A stretch of 64,000 bases of DNA from DTU052 sp050951725 (GCA_050951725.1 JBMNJO010000020.1:57679-121678); one strand, 5' to 3'; positions 26,903-36,120 are shown, counted from the stretch's first letter. Program-made: numbers and translations. The notes: generated by a model not told the origin, from the letters alone.

Positions 26903-27010
26903 CTAAAGTCTCTCATCAATCCAGACGAGTATGTCGGCGATGACCTGATCTTTGACTGGTTCACTAGGGATCTCATGGTACAGGCCGTTGTACATCATCA
27001 GAGACTGCCT
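26903..27010 (-). pseudogene. C-terminal remnant of an alpha/beta hydrolase
   Basis: The reverse strand encodes SLMMYNGLYHEIPSEPVKDQ and then VIADILVWIDERL before a stop. This is the typical ending of monoacylglycerol lipase/lysophospholipase-type (S33) hydrolases, including the active-site histidine in LYHEI. No upstream part with the nucleophile serine is present and no start codon has a ribosome binding site. About 35 codons survive. Confidence 0.6.
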
Positions 27011-27232
27011 TCAGCTTTAAGCCCGCCTTACCTCCTCCCGGAAGTGAATTTGGTATTACGCTGTAGCGATTGAACGGGATTGTATAATAAAGTGATGATG
27101 ATCGTATTGTCATATTGCCATATTTAGATTTTATTAACAATACAGAACAGATCTAATTTGCCAAGAAAATCGCCGACCAATAGTGTAGAATGGACTCGGA
27201 AAATCAGTTGGGTCTATAGGGGGGGATTGATT

Positions 27233-27637
27233 TTGGTAAGAAACCTTTTAATAACCGTTTTGTTGCTGGCAGTTGTTATGTTTACTGGTTGTCAGGGGGG
27301 ACAGGAGAAGATTGTTTATCAGGAGATAAGCCCCCAGGAAGCCCAAGCGCTACTGGAAGAGGGTCAGGATGTCATCCTGCTGGATGTCAGGACTGAAGAG
27401 GAGTTTCAGGAGAAACGGATCCCGGGCAGCGTCCTCATCCCTGACTATGACCTGGCAGAGTTGGCAGCCCAAAAGCTGCCTGATAAAGATGCCACCATCC
27501 TGGTGTATTGCCGTACAGGAAGAAGGAGTGAAGCCTCCTCCCGGCAGTTGATCGAGATGGGATATACCAGGGTTTATGACCTCGGGGGTATTGTCGACTG
27601 GCCGTATGAAACGGTGTCAGGGAGCAGGTCCGAATAA
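27233..27637 (+). CDS. Rhodanese-domain lipoprotein
   Basis: A 134-residue exported protein. An N-terminal signal peptide of the lipoprotein type (LLITVLLLAVVMFTGCQGG) would anchor it to the outer face of the membrane through the cysteine. A single rhodanese domain follows, with DVRTEEEFQEKRIPGS and the active-site cysteine in VYCRTGRRS. The TTG at 27233 is chosen because GGGGGGATTG sits upstream; a longer in-frame start would bury the signal peptide. The role is probably sulfur transfer or redox at the cell surface, by family. Confidence 0.82.
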   Translation: MVRNLLITVLLLAVVMFTGCQGGQEKIVYQEISPQEAQALLEEGQDVILLDVRTEEEFQEKRIPGSVLIPDYDLAELAAQKLPDKDATILVYCRTGRRSEASSRQLIEMGYTRVYDLGGIVDWPYETVSGSRSE

Positions 27638-27683
27638 CAGGCGGTGAGGACTGGACTCAGGGGGTGCTACCCCCTCCCCGCCA

Positions 27684-27742
27684 AAAAATCTTAAACCTCC
27701 CAACGATGCTCTGGTTGTACGTCACATCTGTCGGGAGGTTTA
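27684..27742 (-). terminator. Terminator of acyl-CoA ligase gene
   Basis: The stem TAAACCTCCC/GGGAGGTTTA is followed on the reverse strand by AAGATTTTTT, 20 bases past the ligase stop codon. Confidence 0.8.
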
Positions 27743-27761
27743 GCATACTTAGAAACGTTCT

Positions 27762-29438
27762 CTATTTACCTTCTAAAGCTACGGCTTGTTCCTCTTTCAA
27801 TATCCGGCGCATGATTTTTCCGGTTCCGGACTTGGGTAATTCATCTCTGAACTCAATAATGCGGGGATATTTGTAAACAGACATCTGTTCTCTGGCCCAG
27901 GCTATTAATTCCTCTTCCGTGATTTTACCTACCCAATCAGGCTTCAGGACCACGAATGCCTTGATGTCCTCTCCCCGGTAATCGTGAGGGACGCCGATGA
28001 TGCAGCACTCCAGGATCGCTGGATGCTGGTAGAGATACGTCTCTACTTCGGCCGGGAATACGCTGAATCCCGAGGCTTTGATCAATTCTCTTAAGCGGCC
28101 GTTCAGGGTGACGTATCCTTCTTCATCCATAGTTGCTATGTCACCGGTTCTGATCCAGCCCTCCACGAAAGTTTCCGCTGTCTCCTCAGGTTTATTCCAA
28201 TAACCGGCAGCGACCGATGGCCCTCGCACCCATAACTCACCCTGTTCCCCCAGCGGGACATTCTTTTCAATGTCATTTATATCGGCAATGCGGGCCTCAA
28301 CATGGGCGATCGGAACACCGACTGTACCCTGTTTGATCCGGTCATAGGGGTTCCAGGTCATGGTGGACATAGTTTCACTCATTCCGTATCCTTCTGCCAG
28401 GTGGAGTCCAATGTCTTCATATTTCTGCTGGATGGCGGGAGGCAATGGTGCTCCTCCCATCGTCATGCCGACAAGTGAAGAAATATCATAGTCATTGAAT
28501 TTGGGATGAGTAATCAAAGCAATGTCCATAGTTGTGATGCTGCACAAATAAGTTACCCGATATCTTTCGATAGCCTGCAGAACGGCTTCAGCATCAAACC
28601 GAACCATAACCACAACGGTAGCTCCGCAATAGGTAGGGCATAGCAAATGATTGCCCATACCGGTAACGTGGAATAATGGCATGACGGCCAGGTGTACAAA
28701 ATAATGAGCATCATCGTGCATCCAGGAATCGTTGACCGCCCGATGCTTAATATTGCGATGAGTTAATATGGCTCCTTTCGGGTAACCGGTAGTACCCGAG
28801 GTGTATTGCAGCAGGGCGATGTCATCTATATTCACATCGGCAAATTTTCTGATGGGCTCCGAGCCAATAAGTTTCGGCCAGGTTTTATACTCTGGGGATG
28901 GTTCGACCGTACGGCTGACTGCCAAGGGAAATTCAGGATAGGGCTCGTCGGGCAGGTATTCACCTAAAGATGTAACAATTACCGCTTCCACTGAGGGGAC
29001 ATCCTTACGAATGCTTTCAAATATAGGGAAAAGATCGTCTTGAGTTATGACTACTTTGGCACCCGAATCGTTAAGTACATAGGTCAATTCGCCGGCTTTG
29101 AACATAGGACTGCCGGGGACGACGATGGCACCCAGCGCATGAGCTGCAAAAAATGCTATGTAGAATTGGGGGCAGTTTTGGAGCCCGAGATAGACACGGT
29201 CCCCTTTGACCACGCCCAGCTTCTGCAAACCGGCGGCAGCACGCATAAGCAGGTCTCTGTACTCCCACCAGGTAATGATCGTGCCGTAATATATGAGAGC
29301 GGGCTTATCGCGAAAACGGGTCGCGTTATCGTAAAGGTTATGGAACAGAGGGTCTTTGCCCTCCATGATATAGTTACCGGGCCAATTATCGGGCCAGGTT
29401 TTTTCCCAAATCGGTTCCATGGCTTTATATTTCAACAC
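27762..29438 (-). CDS. AMP-forming acyl-CoA ligase
   Basis: A 558-residue ANL-superfamily ligase. It has the P-loop YTSGTTGYPKGAILTH, the YGMSETMSTMTW motif, IRTGDIATMDEEGYVTLNGR and the terminal lysine motif KSGTGKIMRRIL. The start is GTG at 29438, preceded by AAGGAGTGAT. A consensus sigma-54 promoter lies about 200 bases upstream (29636-29650), linking it to the two PAS-type sigma-54 activators at 47 and 55 kb. It is the third ligase of the window and differs from the other two in sequence, so different acid substrates are likely. Confidence 0.92.
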   Translation of the reverse strand: MLKYKAMEPIWEKTWPDNWPGNYIMEGKDPLFHNLYDNATRFRDKPALIYYGTIITWWEYRDLLMRAAAGLQKLGVVKGDRVYLGLQNCPQFYIAFFAAHALGAIVVPGSPMFKAGELTYVLNDSGAKVVITQDDLFPIFESIRKDVPSVEAVIVTSLGEYLPDEPYPEFPLAVSRTVEPSPEYKTWPKLIGSEPIRKFADVNIDDIALLQYTSGTTGYPKGAILTHRNIKHRAVNDSWMHDDAHYFVHLAVMPLFHVTGMGNHLLCPTYCGATVVVMVRFDAEAVLQAIERYRVTYLCSITTMDIALITHPKFNDYDISSLVGMTMGGAPLPPAIQQKYEDIGLHLAEGYGMSETMSTMTWNPYDRIKQGTVGVPIAHVEARIADINDIEKNVPLGEQGELWVRGPSVAAGYWNKPEETAETFVEGWIRTGDIATMDEEGYVTLNGRLRELIKASGFSVFPAEVETYLYQHPAILECCIIGVPHDYRGEDIKAFVVLKPDWVGKITEEELIAWAREQMSVYKYPRIIEFRDELPKSGTGKIMRRILKEEQAVALEGK

Positions 29439-29989
29439 ATATCACTCCTTCAATTTGTTAGGTGCCGCCAGTGTTCCATGAAACAGGGTCCAGGCCAACA
29501 TAAAATCAATATCACCCCTCTCCTCTTAAAAACCGGTACATGTAGCCAACAGTATTTAGTTGTACCGGGATATCAGTGCAAATCAAAGGAACTAAATGGG
29601 GTTTTCTCACCGTAAATGTCTAACCTTTAAGAAATGCAAGAAGCGTGCCAACATTATGAAATTGGCTTATTATTTGAATGGTCGACATCGATATGGCTTT
29701 TATATCCTGTGTTATAGAATTATGGGAAGGTTAATTCTGGGTGCAAATATAGCCATCAACAACATAACCTGCTGATGGAAACTGTTTCATTTAAAACAGC
29801 GGACATGTCTCATATTGTGTCAGCATGTCACCGAGGGCATAACCCGCCACAAGTTTGCGGGTTTATCCTCTTTCCGAATACACAACTGTATTTCCGGGGC
29901 GCTTTATCATTTTCCAAAAGCAGTGAATACTGAGTGGTATAATTAGAAAGCAGGTAAATTGTTGATTGTGCGCGGAGGATAGTGATCGT
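29439..29989. other. Intergenic region with sigma-54 promoter
   Basis: About 550 bases between the leftward ligase and the rightward YedK-like gene. The sigma-54 element at 29636-29650 is the only signal I can name. The remaining A/T-rich sequence could hold activator sites but no clear palindrome stood out. Confidence 0.45.
29636..29650 (-). promoter_or_regulatory. Consensus sigma-54 promoter for acyl-CoA ligase
   Basis: The reverse strand reads TGGCACGCTTCTTGC, a full match to the TGGCACGNNNNTTGC consensus. The start of transcription would be near 29624, about 185 bases upstream of the GTG start. Confidence 0.8.
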
Positions 29990-30661
29990 ATGTGCGGGCG
30001 TTACTCTCTCATAATCGGAATGGAACAGCTGGTTATACGCTTTGGTATAGGTAGAGTGGAAGCTGAGTTGGTTCCGCGTTACAATGTAGCCCCGACGCAG
30101 ATCATGCCGGTGGTGGTGGGACAGGAAGGGAAGCGTGAATTGCGGATGATGCAGTGGGGACTGGTACCGTTCTGGGCCAAGGATAAGACTATCGGCAGCC
30201 GGCTGATTAACGCCCGGGTGGAAACGGTGGCGGAAAAGCCGGCCTTCAAATATGCTCTTCGCCAGCGACGCTGCATTATACCGGCGGATGGTTACTATGA
30301 ATGGCAGAAAACCGGGGCCGGGAAGCAGGCCATGCGAATCGTCAGGCCGGATCGCGAACCGTTTGGGTTGGCCGGTCTGTGGGAGCAGTGGCGGGACCCG
30401 GCTGGAGATCCCTTGTTTACCTATACCATACTGACAACCTCCCCCACCGCACCGGTTAAACATATCCATGACCGGATGCCCCTGGTGCTTAATCCTGAAC
30501 AGGAGGGTTACTGGCTGGATGGCCTTCTGGGAACAACTCCCAGTGAGATCGGCTCATTTATTAATAACCTCTGGTCACCTCCTGAACTAACATCCTATCC
30601 GGTTTCGAACCTGGTGAACAACCCCCGCAACGATGATCCACTCTGCATCGCACCTGCGTAA
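29990..30661 (+). CDS. YedK/HMCES abasic-site DNA-protein crosslink protein
   Basis: A 223-residue SRAP-domain protein that forms a covalent link between its Cys2 and abasic sites in single-stranded DNA. The start ATG at 29990 is chosen because it places Cys2 directly after Met (MCGRYS), the invariant catalytic arrangement; an upstream in-frame start would destroy it. Further conserved features are the asparagine in INARVET, the glutamate in DGYYEW and the histidine in HDRMP. GGAGGATAGTG lies upstream. It is monocistronic in this window, with no LexA box recognised. Confidence 0.92.
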   Translation: MCGRYSLIIGMEQLVIRFGIGRVEAELVPRYNVAPTQIMPVVVGQEGKRELRMMQWGLVPFWAKDKTIGSRLINARVETVAEKPAFKYALRQRRCIIPADGYYEWQKTGAGKQAMRIVRPDREPFGLAGLWEQWRDPAGDPLFTYTILTTSPTAPVKHIHDRMPLVLNPEQEGYWLDGLLGTTPSEIGSFINNLWSPPELTSYPVSNLVNNPRNDDPLCIAPA

Positions 30662-30815
30662 AAGAACGTCCCCTTGTTTTTCGTTTTAATCGTCTCAAAA
30701 TTCGACACATTTTACTGTCCCTGTTTGGCATGTTTCGAGTTATACTTTAATATAGGGCATTACTTTTACAATATCATACGCACGTGCAGTGAATAACGAC
30801 ATTTGGAGGAAAAGC

Positions 30816-32141
30816 ATGTATCAAAAATGGCACGAGATGTACAAGTCAAAGCTGACAACTGCTGATGAAGCAGCAGCGATGATTCGTGATGAAGAGGTGA
30901 TCAGTTCAGCTTTTGGTAACGGTCAGCCGATAGGATTGTATGAGGCACTGCGCAAGCGGGTCATGGCTGGTAAGTTGTACAGACCTACCATTTTGGCCGC
31001 CAGCATGGTGCAGGGCTTACCGTTGATGGATCCGGAGATTGCCGATAAGATTGATTTCGATTCGTTTTTTATTAAGGACGAGAGGTCGTTTATCAAGGAA
31101 GGTTATTATACCCATACCCCGAACAAATTCAGCGATCTGGAGAAGATATCCTCTCGGGGTCTGCGTCCGGTACAGGTTTCTGTTTTACGAGTCTCCCCCA
31201 TGGACAGTCATGGATTCTTCAGCACCGGAATCAATGTGGACTTTGGCTGGGATATGGCCAAATCGAATCCTGACCGCCGGTTGTTGATGGTGGAAGTGAA
31301 CAAATACATGCCACGGACCTACGGCAACAACCATATACACATCTCCGAGGTTGATGTAGTTATAGAACATGACCTGCCTATGATTGAGCAACCTGAAATA
31401 CCTACCAAGAAGGAATGGGAAGCCATAGGGCATTACATTGCGGAGATGGTTCCTGATGGTGCCACCTTGCAGCTGGGTGTTGGCGGCATTCCTACCGCGG
31501 TGGGGTACTGTCTGATGGATAAACGTGATCTGGGAGTACATACCGAGGTTATACCGGAGGTGTACCTGGATCTGTACGAAGCCGGGGTTGTAACCAGCCG
31601 TAAAAAAACCTTCATGCCCCATAAATGGGTAGCGGCCTTTGCCAATGGCACCAGGAGAATGTATGACTTTGTAGATGAAAACCCCATGATTGAAATGTAC
31701 GGTTGTGGTTTTGTCAACGACCCTTACAACATTGCCCAGAACGATAATATGATTTCCATCAATGCCACCTTGCAGATCGACCTTACCGGTCAATGCGCAT
31801 CAGAGGCCATCGGACCGGTGCAGTTTGCCTCGACCGGGGGACAGTTGGATTTCGTCCAGGGTGCCTGGATGTCCAAAGGTGGCAAGTCCTTTATGTGCCT
31901 GGAGTCTACGTTCGTAGACAAGCAGGGACAAAGACAGTCAAAGATCGTTCCCCAGCTTTATCCGGGAAGTTTCGTAACCACCCCCCGTACCGAGGTACAC
32001 TGGGTGGTCACCGAATACGGTGCAGTGTTGCTGAAAGGGCAGAGCATTAAGACCCGGGTAAAGAGCCTCATCTCCATCGCTCACCCAGACTTCCGCGATG
32101 AGCTGATGTTTGGCGCGAAAAAGATGGGTTATCTCAGATAA
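30816..32141 (+). CDS. Acetyl-CoA hydrolase/transferase family CoA transferase
   Basis: A 441-residue CoA transferase of the same family as that at 3984, with the predicted catalytic glutamate at residue 244 in GVHTEV and the GGQLDFVQGA block. ATG at 30816 has TTGGAGGA upstream; an in-frame ATG at 30789 lies before that site. The substrate pair is unknown. A 4-hydroxybutyrate-, butyrate- or propionate-type acid with acetyl-CoA is typical for the family. It is convergent with the carboxyltransferase gene, separated by a shared terminator. Confidence 0.9.
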   Translation: MYQKWHEMYKSKLTTADEAAAMIRDEEVISSAFGNGQPIGLYEALRKRVMAGKLYRPTILAASMVQGLPLMDPEIADKIDFDSFFIKDERSFIKEGYYTHTPNKFSDLEKISSRGLRPVQVSVLRVSPMDSHGFFSTGINVDFGWDMAKSNPDRRLLMVEVNKYMPRTYGNNHIHISEVDVVIEHDLPMIEQPEIPTKKEWEAIGHYIAEMVPDGATLQLGVGGIPTAVGYCLMDKRDLGVHTEVIPEVYLDLYEAGVVTSRKKTFMPHKWVAAFANGTRRMYDFVDENPMIEMYGCGFVNDPYNIAQNDNMISINATLQIDLTGQCASEAIGPVQFASTGGQLDFVQGAWMSKGGKSFMCLESTFVDKQGQRQSKIVPQLYPGSFVTTPRTEVHWVVTEYGAVLLKGQSIKTRVKSLISIAHPDFRDELMFGAKKMGYLR

Positions 32142-32210
32142 AATTCGGTTAGGTGGGAAACGGGGACAGGTTGTTCAGTATGGTGTCCCTCGAAATACGC
32201 CTTTTTGAGC

Positions 32211-32255
32211 AAAAAAAGCCGGTTCAGTGCGCGAACGACGCTAGCTGAACCGGCT
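32211..32255 (-). terminator. Terminator between convergent genes
   Basis: The stem AGCCGGTTCAG/CTGAACCGGCT is followed on the reverse strand by TTTTTTT. On the forward strand it is followed by a weaker GGTTTTGCTTTT, so it may act in both directions. Confidence 0.82.
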
Positions 32256-32283
32256 GGTTTTGCTTTTGGCAAACTACAGGGTT

Positions 32284-33873
32284 CTATACCGGGTCGACGT
32301 AGGGGCGACTTGGTTTGGTCTTGGGTGGGGCTGACATCAGGCCTTTCAGGATCCACCTGCGGGTGTCAGCCGGATCAATTACCGCGTCGATCTCCAGGTA
32401 GGACGCCATATTTATGGCTTTTCCTCTTTCATACAGCTGATCAAGCAGCTTGTTATAGAGGGCCTCCTTTTTGGCAGGATCTTCAATGGCATCAAGCTGC
32501 TTTCTGAAGCCCATCTTGACGGCACCTTCCAGGCCCATGGCCCCAAACTCACCGGTCGGCCAGGCGGCGCAGAAAACCGACTCATGGAAGCCTCCTTTGG
32601 CCATGGCCATCGCCCCGAGTCCATAACCCCGGCGGGTTACCACCGAGAAGTAAGGCACCGAGAGATGGGAGCCGATTACGAACATCCGGCATACGTGGCG
32701 CACCTGCGCGCGGGTCTCGATGTCAGGACCGACCATAAATCCTGGGGTGTCGACCAGAGACAGGATGGGCAAACCATGCGCATCACAAATCTGCATCAGA
32801 CGTGCAGCATTGTCTGCACCTTCGGCCTCGATGGCTCCTGCCTGGTAGCGGCAGTTGTTGGCGATGACGCCAAAAGGCTTGCCTTCGATGCGGATAAATC
32901 CGGTGATCATTCCCGGGCCATAATCCGGCCTGAGCTCCAGGAAGGAATCAACGTCAGCCAGGGTTTTGATCACCAACCGCATATCATAGACCCGGCGGCG
33001 GTTTTCAGGGATCAGCTTGCGAAGCTTCGATTGGTCCGGGGCCTCCCAGTCCGCGACCTCTCCCTGGAAATAGGAGAGATACTTCTTGGCTACCGCTACT
33101 GCCTCAACATCATCAGCCACGGCGATGTCGACCACACCGTTTTTGACCTGGACATCAATTGGACCAACTTCCTCAGGACGGAATACTCCCAGGCCACCGC
33201 CCTCGATCATCACTGGTCCGCCCATGCCGATATTGGAGTTCTTGGCCGCGATAATCACATCACAGCACCCTAAAAGGGCAGCGTTGCCTGCGAAACACGG
33301 TCCCGATACAATCCCTACTATCGGAGCTGAACCGCTGTAGCCACCGAACTGGGCAAAGGTGGACAGATCCAGACCGGCTATCACCACTCCGTTAGCATCG
33401 ACATCGCCTGGTCTCCCGCCACCGCCTTCTGCAAAGAGGATGAGGGGTATACCCTGCTGATGGGCCAGCCGGAGCATGCGGTCCATCTTTTTGTGGTTGA
33501 AGAATCCCTGGGTACCGGCCAAAACTGTGTAATCGTAGGCCATAACCAGGCAACGGGAATTCTCCTCCCCAAACAGGGAACCGTTTACTGACCCCAGGCC
33601 CGCTATCAGACCATCCCCGGGAGTTCTGGCAATAAGGTCTTCCTCAGAACGCCGGGTACGCTGGGCGGCGATTGCCAGTGGTCCATACTCAATAAAGCTG
33701 TCGGGATCGCATAGATCCTCCACGTTAGCGCGGGCGGTGCGCTGGTTTTTTTTCAACCGTCGTTCTACCGCGTCAGGCCGGTTCTCATCCAGACCGAATG
33801 AATGGCGCTTGATCACCTCGGCCAGTTCGGGGCGAATCTGATCACCATCGATTTTGTTTTTTGGGGTTGTCAT
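32284..33873 (-). CDS. Acyl-CoA carboxyltransferase (decarboxylase alpha subunit type)
   Basis: A 529-residue carboxyltransferase of the propionyl-CoA carboxylase beta / methylmalonyl-CoA or glutaconyl-CoA decarboxylase alpha family. It transfers the carboxyl group between an acyl-CoA and biotin. Two crotonase-like halves are visible, with the oxyanion glycines in GGYSGSAPIVGIVSGPCFAG and, in the second half, TRRGYGLGAMAMAKGG. The ATG follows AGGAAGGTG. It is divergent from a gamma-like protein, beta subunit and biotin carrier, all the parts of a sodium-pumping decarboxylase. Methylmalonyl-CoA is a likely substrate but is not proven by sequence. Confidence 0.88.
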   Translation of the reverse strand: MTTPKNKIDGDQIRPELAEVIKRHSFGLDENRPDAVERRLKKNQRTARANVEDLCDPDSFIEYGPLAIAAQRTRRSEEDLIARTPGDGLIAGLGSVNGSLFGEENSRCLVMAYDYTVLAGTQGFFNHKKMDRMLRLAHQQGIPLILFAEGGGGRPGDVDANGVVIAGLDLSTFAQFGGYSGSAPIVGIVSGPCFAGNAALLGCCDVIIAAKNSNIGMGGPVMIEGGGLGVFRPEEVGPIDVQVKNGVVDIAVADDVEAVAVAKKYLSYFQGEVADWEAPDQSKLRKLIPENRRRVYDMRLVIKTLADVDSFLELRPDYGPGMITGFIRIEGKPFGVIANNCRYQAGAIEAEGADNAARLMQICDAHGLPILSLVDTPGFMVGPDIETRAQVRHVCRMFVIGSHLSVPYFSVVTRRGYGLGAMAMAKGGFHESVFCAAWPTGEFGAMGLEGAVKMGFRKQLDAIEDPAKKEALYNKLLDQLYERGKAINMASYLEIDAVIDPADTRRWILKGLMSAPPKTKPSRPYVDPV

Positions 33874-34423
33874 GTGCTACACCTTCCTAATAACTTAAAA
33901 TACTGCGCGAGGCGCTTTTCCTAATAGTGCCACAAAACTGCGGGTCTTACTAGATACTTTTGCCAGCTGACTCGTCTCTCGCCGGGAGAAGAAACCGTTT
34001 GTTTTCAACCTGAATGAGTGTCTGGTGAAAGGACATTAGCCCGGATAAGTAGTTTTCTCAAGAGTAACCTTCCCTGGGCCCTCGGATTTTAGTACAATTA
34101 ACCGTAGTGATTCCCTGTAAAATCTGTGCTTCGTAAGCTTAAATGCACGAATAATCGCCGCCAGACTTCACATGGTAACACCACTTTGCCCTCCCCAAGA
34201 GCATACGTTAGTATTCCGAAGAACCACCCTCCTCCCAAAAAAATGTGCCGTTGGCTCCTCTGAAAATTCCAACTTCGTACAGGTTATTGACAAAAACAAT
34301 ATATTTACTTACTGTTAAGTATATAGAGACGGATTTTAGGTGACAAGGGTGTCAAGCCCGTATTGCCACCCTGTTCCGGTCGAATAAATCGGGAAAGTTT
34401 AAACTGTGAAAGGAGGAAAGTGT
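33874..34423. other. Divergent control region of the decarboxylase locus
   Basis: About 550 bases between the carboxyltransferase and the gamma/beta genes. The operator-like palindrome at 34307-34320 lies 104 bases before the gamma-like gene, just after a TTGACA (34287-34292). The left half shows nothing I can name. Confidence 0.5.
34307..34320. promoter_or_regulatory. Operator-like inverted repeat, copy 2
   Basis: ACTTACTGTTAAGT is the exact reverse complement of the site at 22089-22102, including flanking TA-rich bases. It lies 15 bases after a TTGACA box, so a bound repressor would cover the promoter region of the gamma-beta-carrier genes. Confidence 0.55.
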
Positions 34424-34564
34424 ATGTCTTTATGGTTGACGGCCCTTATTTCAGGAGTAACTGGAGTATTCCTGGTTATGTTCTTCCTGCTGATAATGGT
34501 TAATCTAAGTTCAAAATTTGCAATTTCTCTGGAACAAAGACAGTCAACTAACGCAGATAAGTAG
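34424..34564 (+). CDS. Small gamma-like subunit of sodium-pump decarboxylase
   Basis: A 46-residue single-helix membrane protein, MSLWLTALISGVTGVFLVMF, a continued hydrophobic stretch, then VNLSSKFAISLEQRQ. It has a perfectly placed GAAAGGAGGAAAG upstream and ends 22 bases before the beta-subunit gene. Size, topology and position match OadG/MmdC-type gamma subunits, which stabilise the complex, although it lacks the long proline/alanine tail of typical OadG. A homologue precedes the antiporter at 13651. Confidence 0.75.
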   Translation: MSLWLTALISGVTGVFLVMFFLLIMVNLSSKFAISLEQRQSTNADK

Positions 34565-34586
34565 TGGGGAGAGGAGGTAATTTCAA

Positions 34587-35702
34587 GTGGAGATCATAGT
34601 TAACATGTGGTCCTCCATGTCATTTGACAGCCTTTACTGGGGCAACGTTGTCATGTGGCTTATATCGTTCGTATTAATATACCTGGCCATTAAGAAGGGT
34701 TATGAGCCCCTTTTGTTATTGCCGATAGCTTTTGGTATTCTGCTGGTCAACCTGCCTTCCGACATAATGCTGGAAGGGGAAGGCCTGCTGTGGCGCTTTT
34801 ATCACTACGGGGAAGAGTGGGCTGTGATACCGCCACTAATCTTCCTGGGTGTGGGGGCTATGACCGACTTTGGTCCAGTGATTGCCAATCCCAAGACCCT
34901 GCTCTTGGGGGCAGGTGCTCAGGGTGGGGTTTACGCCGCATTTCTGGGTGCACTGCTTCTGGGCTTTGATGTGGCTCAGGCAGCGGTTATTGGAATCATC
35001 GGTGGCGCTGATGGCCCGACCACCATATTCCTGGCCTCAAAACTGGCACCGGAAATCATGGGGGTCTGCGCGGTGGCGGCCTATTCCTATATGGCCCTGG
35101 TGCCGATCATACAACCACCTATCATGAAGGCCCTGACCACTGAAGAAGAGCGCAAGATTCGCATGAAATCATTGCGCAAGGTTTCCAAGCTGGAAAAGAT
35201 CTTTTTCCCAATCATCACAGCCATAGTAATCATCCTGATCGTTCCCGATGCGGCGGCCTTGATGGGTATGTTCTGTTTTGGAAACCTTCTCAGAGAGTCT
35301 GGAGTGGTGGAGCGTTTGAGCAACACTGCTCAGAACGAATTGATGAACATTGCCACCATATTTTTGGGGATCTCGGTTGGCGCTACTATGCCAGCGGAGA
35401 CATTTTTAACACCCAGAGTTATCTTTGTGTTTGTACTGGGGATTGTGGCATTTGGCCTGGCGACCGCCTGTGGGATCCTGCTGGCTAAATTCATGAACCT
35501 GTTCCTTAAGGATAAGATAAACCCCTTGATCGGTGCGGCTGGTGTTTCAGCAGTTCCCATGGCGGCCCGGGTTGCTCACAAGGTCGGATCGGAAGCGGAT
35601 CGTAAGAACTATCTCCTGATGCACGCTATGGGTCCTAATGTAGCTGGTGTTATTGGGACTGCGGTAGCAGCTGGGATGTTCCTGAGTGTACTGGCTAAGT
35701 AA
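34587..35702 (+). CDS. Sodium-pumping decarboxylase beta subunit (OadB/MmdB/GcdB)
   Basis: A 371-residue polytopic membrane protein that couples decarboxylation of carboxybiotin to sodium export. The conserved regions are visible: GVGAMTDFGPVIANPKTLLL near residues 89-108, GIIGGADGPTTIF in the sodium-binding region, GNLLRESGVVERLS, and the C-terminal GAAGVSAVPMAARV with MHAMGPNVAGVIGTAVAAG. The start is GTG with GAGGAGGT upstream. Together with the carrier and the divergent carboxyltransferase it makes a full pump. Confidence 0.93.
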   Translation: MEIIVNMWSSMSFDSLYWGNVVMWLISFVLIYLAIKKGYEPLLLLPIAFGILLVNLPSDIMLEGEGLLWRFYHYGEEWAVIPPLIFLGVGAMTDFGPVIANPKTLLLGAGAQGGVYAAFLGALLLGFDVAQAAVIGIIGGADGPTTIFLASKLAPEIMGVCAVAAYSYMALVPIIQPPIMKALTTEEERKIRMKSLRKVSKLEKIFFPIITAIVIILIVPDAAALMGMFCFGNLLRESGVVERLSNTAQNELMNIATIFLGISVGATMPAETFLTPRVIFVFVLGIVAFGLATACGILLAKFMNLFLKDKINPLIGAAGVSAVPMAARVAHKVGSEADRKNYLLMHAMGPNVAGVIGTAVAAGMFLSVLAK

Positions 35703-35834
35703 CTGGGCTGTAACAAAACCGGTTGGCGATGGAATTAGTACAGGCTTGAGCGGCAAAACTAGGCTGGTAGGAGGAAAATTCCTACACCTTTAGTATAATA
35801 GACTACGAAAACAATTTAAGGAGGAATCGAAAAA

Positions 35835-36047
35835 ATGGCAGTGATTGAAAGCCCGATGGCAGGCAAGGTCGTGGAGATTCTGGTTGAGGTTGGACAGAGC
35901 GTGGCTGAGGATGATGAGGTTATAATCCTGGAAGCTATGAAGATGGAAAACCCGGTATATGCGCCCGAGAACGGTGTTGTTAAAGAGATCAAGGTTGAAG
36001 TAGGCAAGAAAGTCGCTGAAGGCGATGTTTTGATGGTACTCGAATAG
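35835..36047 (+). CDS. Biotin carrier protein of the decarboxylase
   Basis: A 70-residue minimal biotinyl domain. The biotin-accepting lysine is Lys36 in EAMKMEN. The product consists only of the barrel, with no proline/alanine linker, so it is a free-standing shuttle between carboxyltransferase and beta subunit. TAAGGAGGAAT lies upstream. It follows the beta gene by 130 bases. The biotin ligase gene at 38112 is close by. Confidence 0.93.
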   Translation: MAVIESPMAGKVVEILVEVGQSVAEDDEVIILEAMKMENPVYAPENGVVKEIKVEVGKKVAEGDVLMVLE

Positions 36048-36075
36048 ATACGCTCGAAAAGATCTTCTGAAGTTG

Positions 36076-36120
36076 TTAAGCGCTTGGAAGTTGATTATAG
36101 ATTCAACGACAAGCGCTTAA
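36076..36120. terminator. Hairpin after biotin carrier gene
   Basis: The arms TTAAGCGCTTG and CAAGCGCTTAA form a strong stem 28 bases after the carrier stop codon. There is only a weak T-rich tail, so this is a probable operon end. Confidence 0.6.

Noticed and set aside
30662..30815. Sigma-54 promoter before the CoA transferase at 30816 (TTGGCATGTTTCGAG)
   Set aside because: The -24 half is present but the GC of the -12 element is missing at the required spacing.
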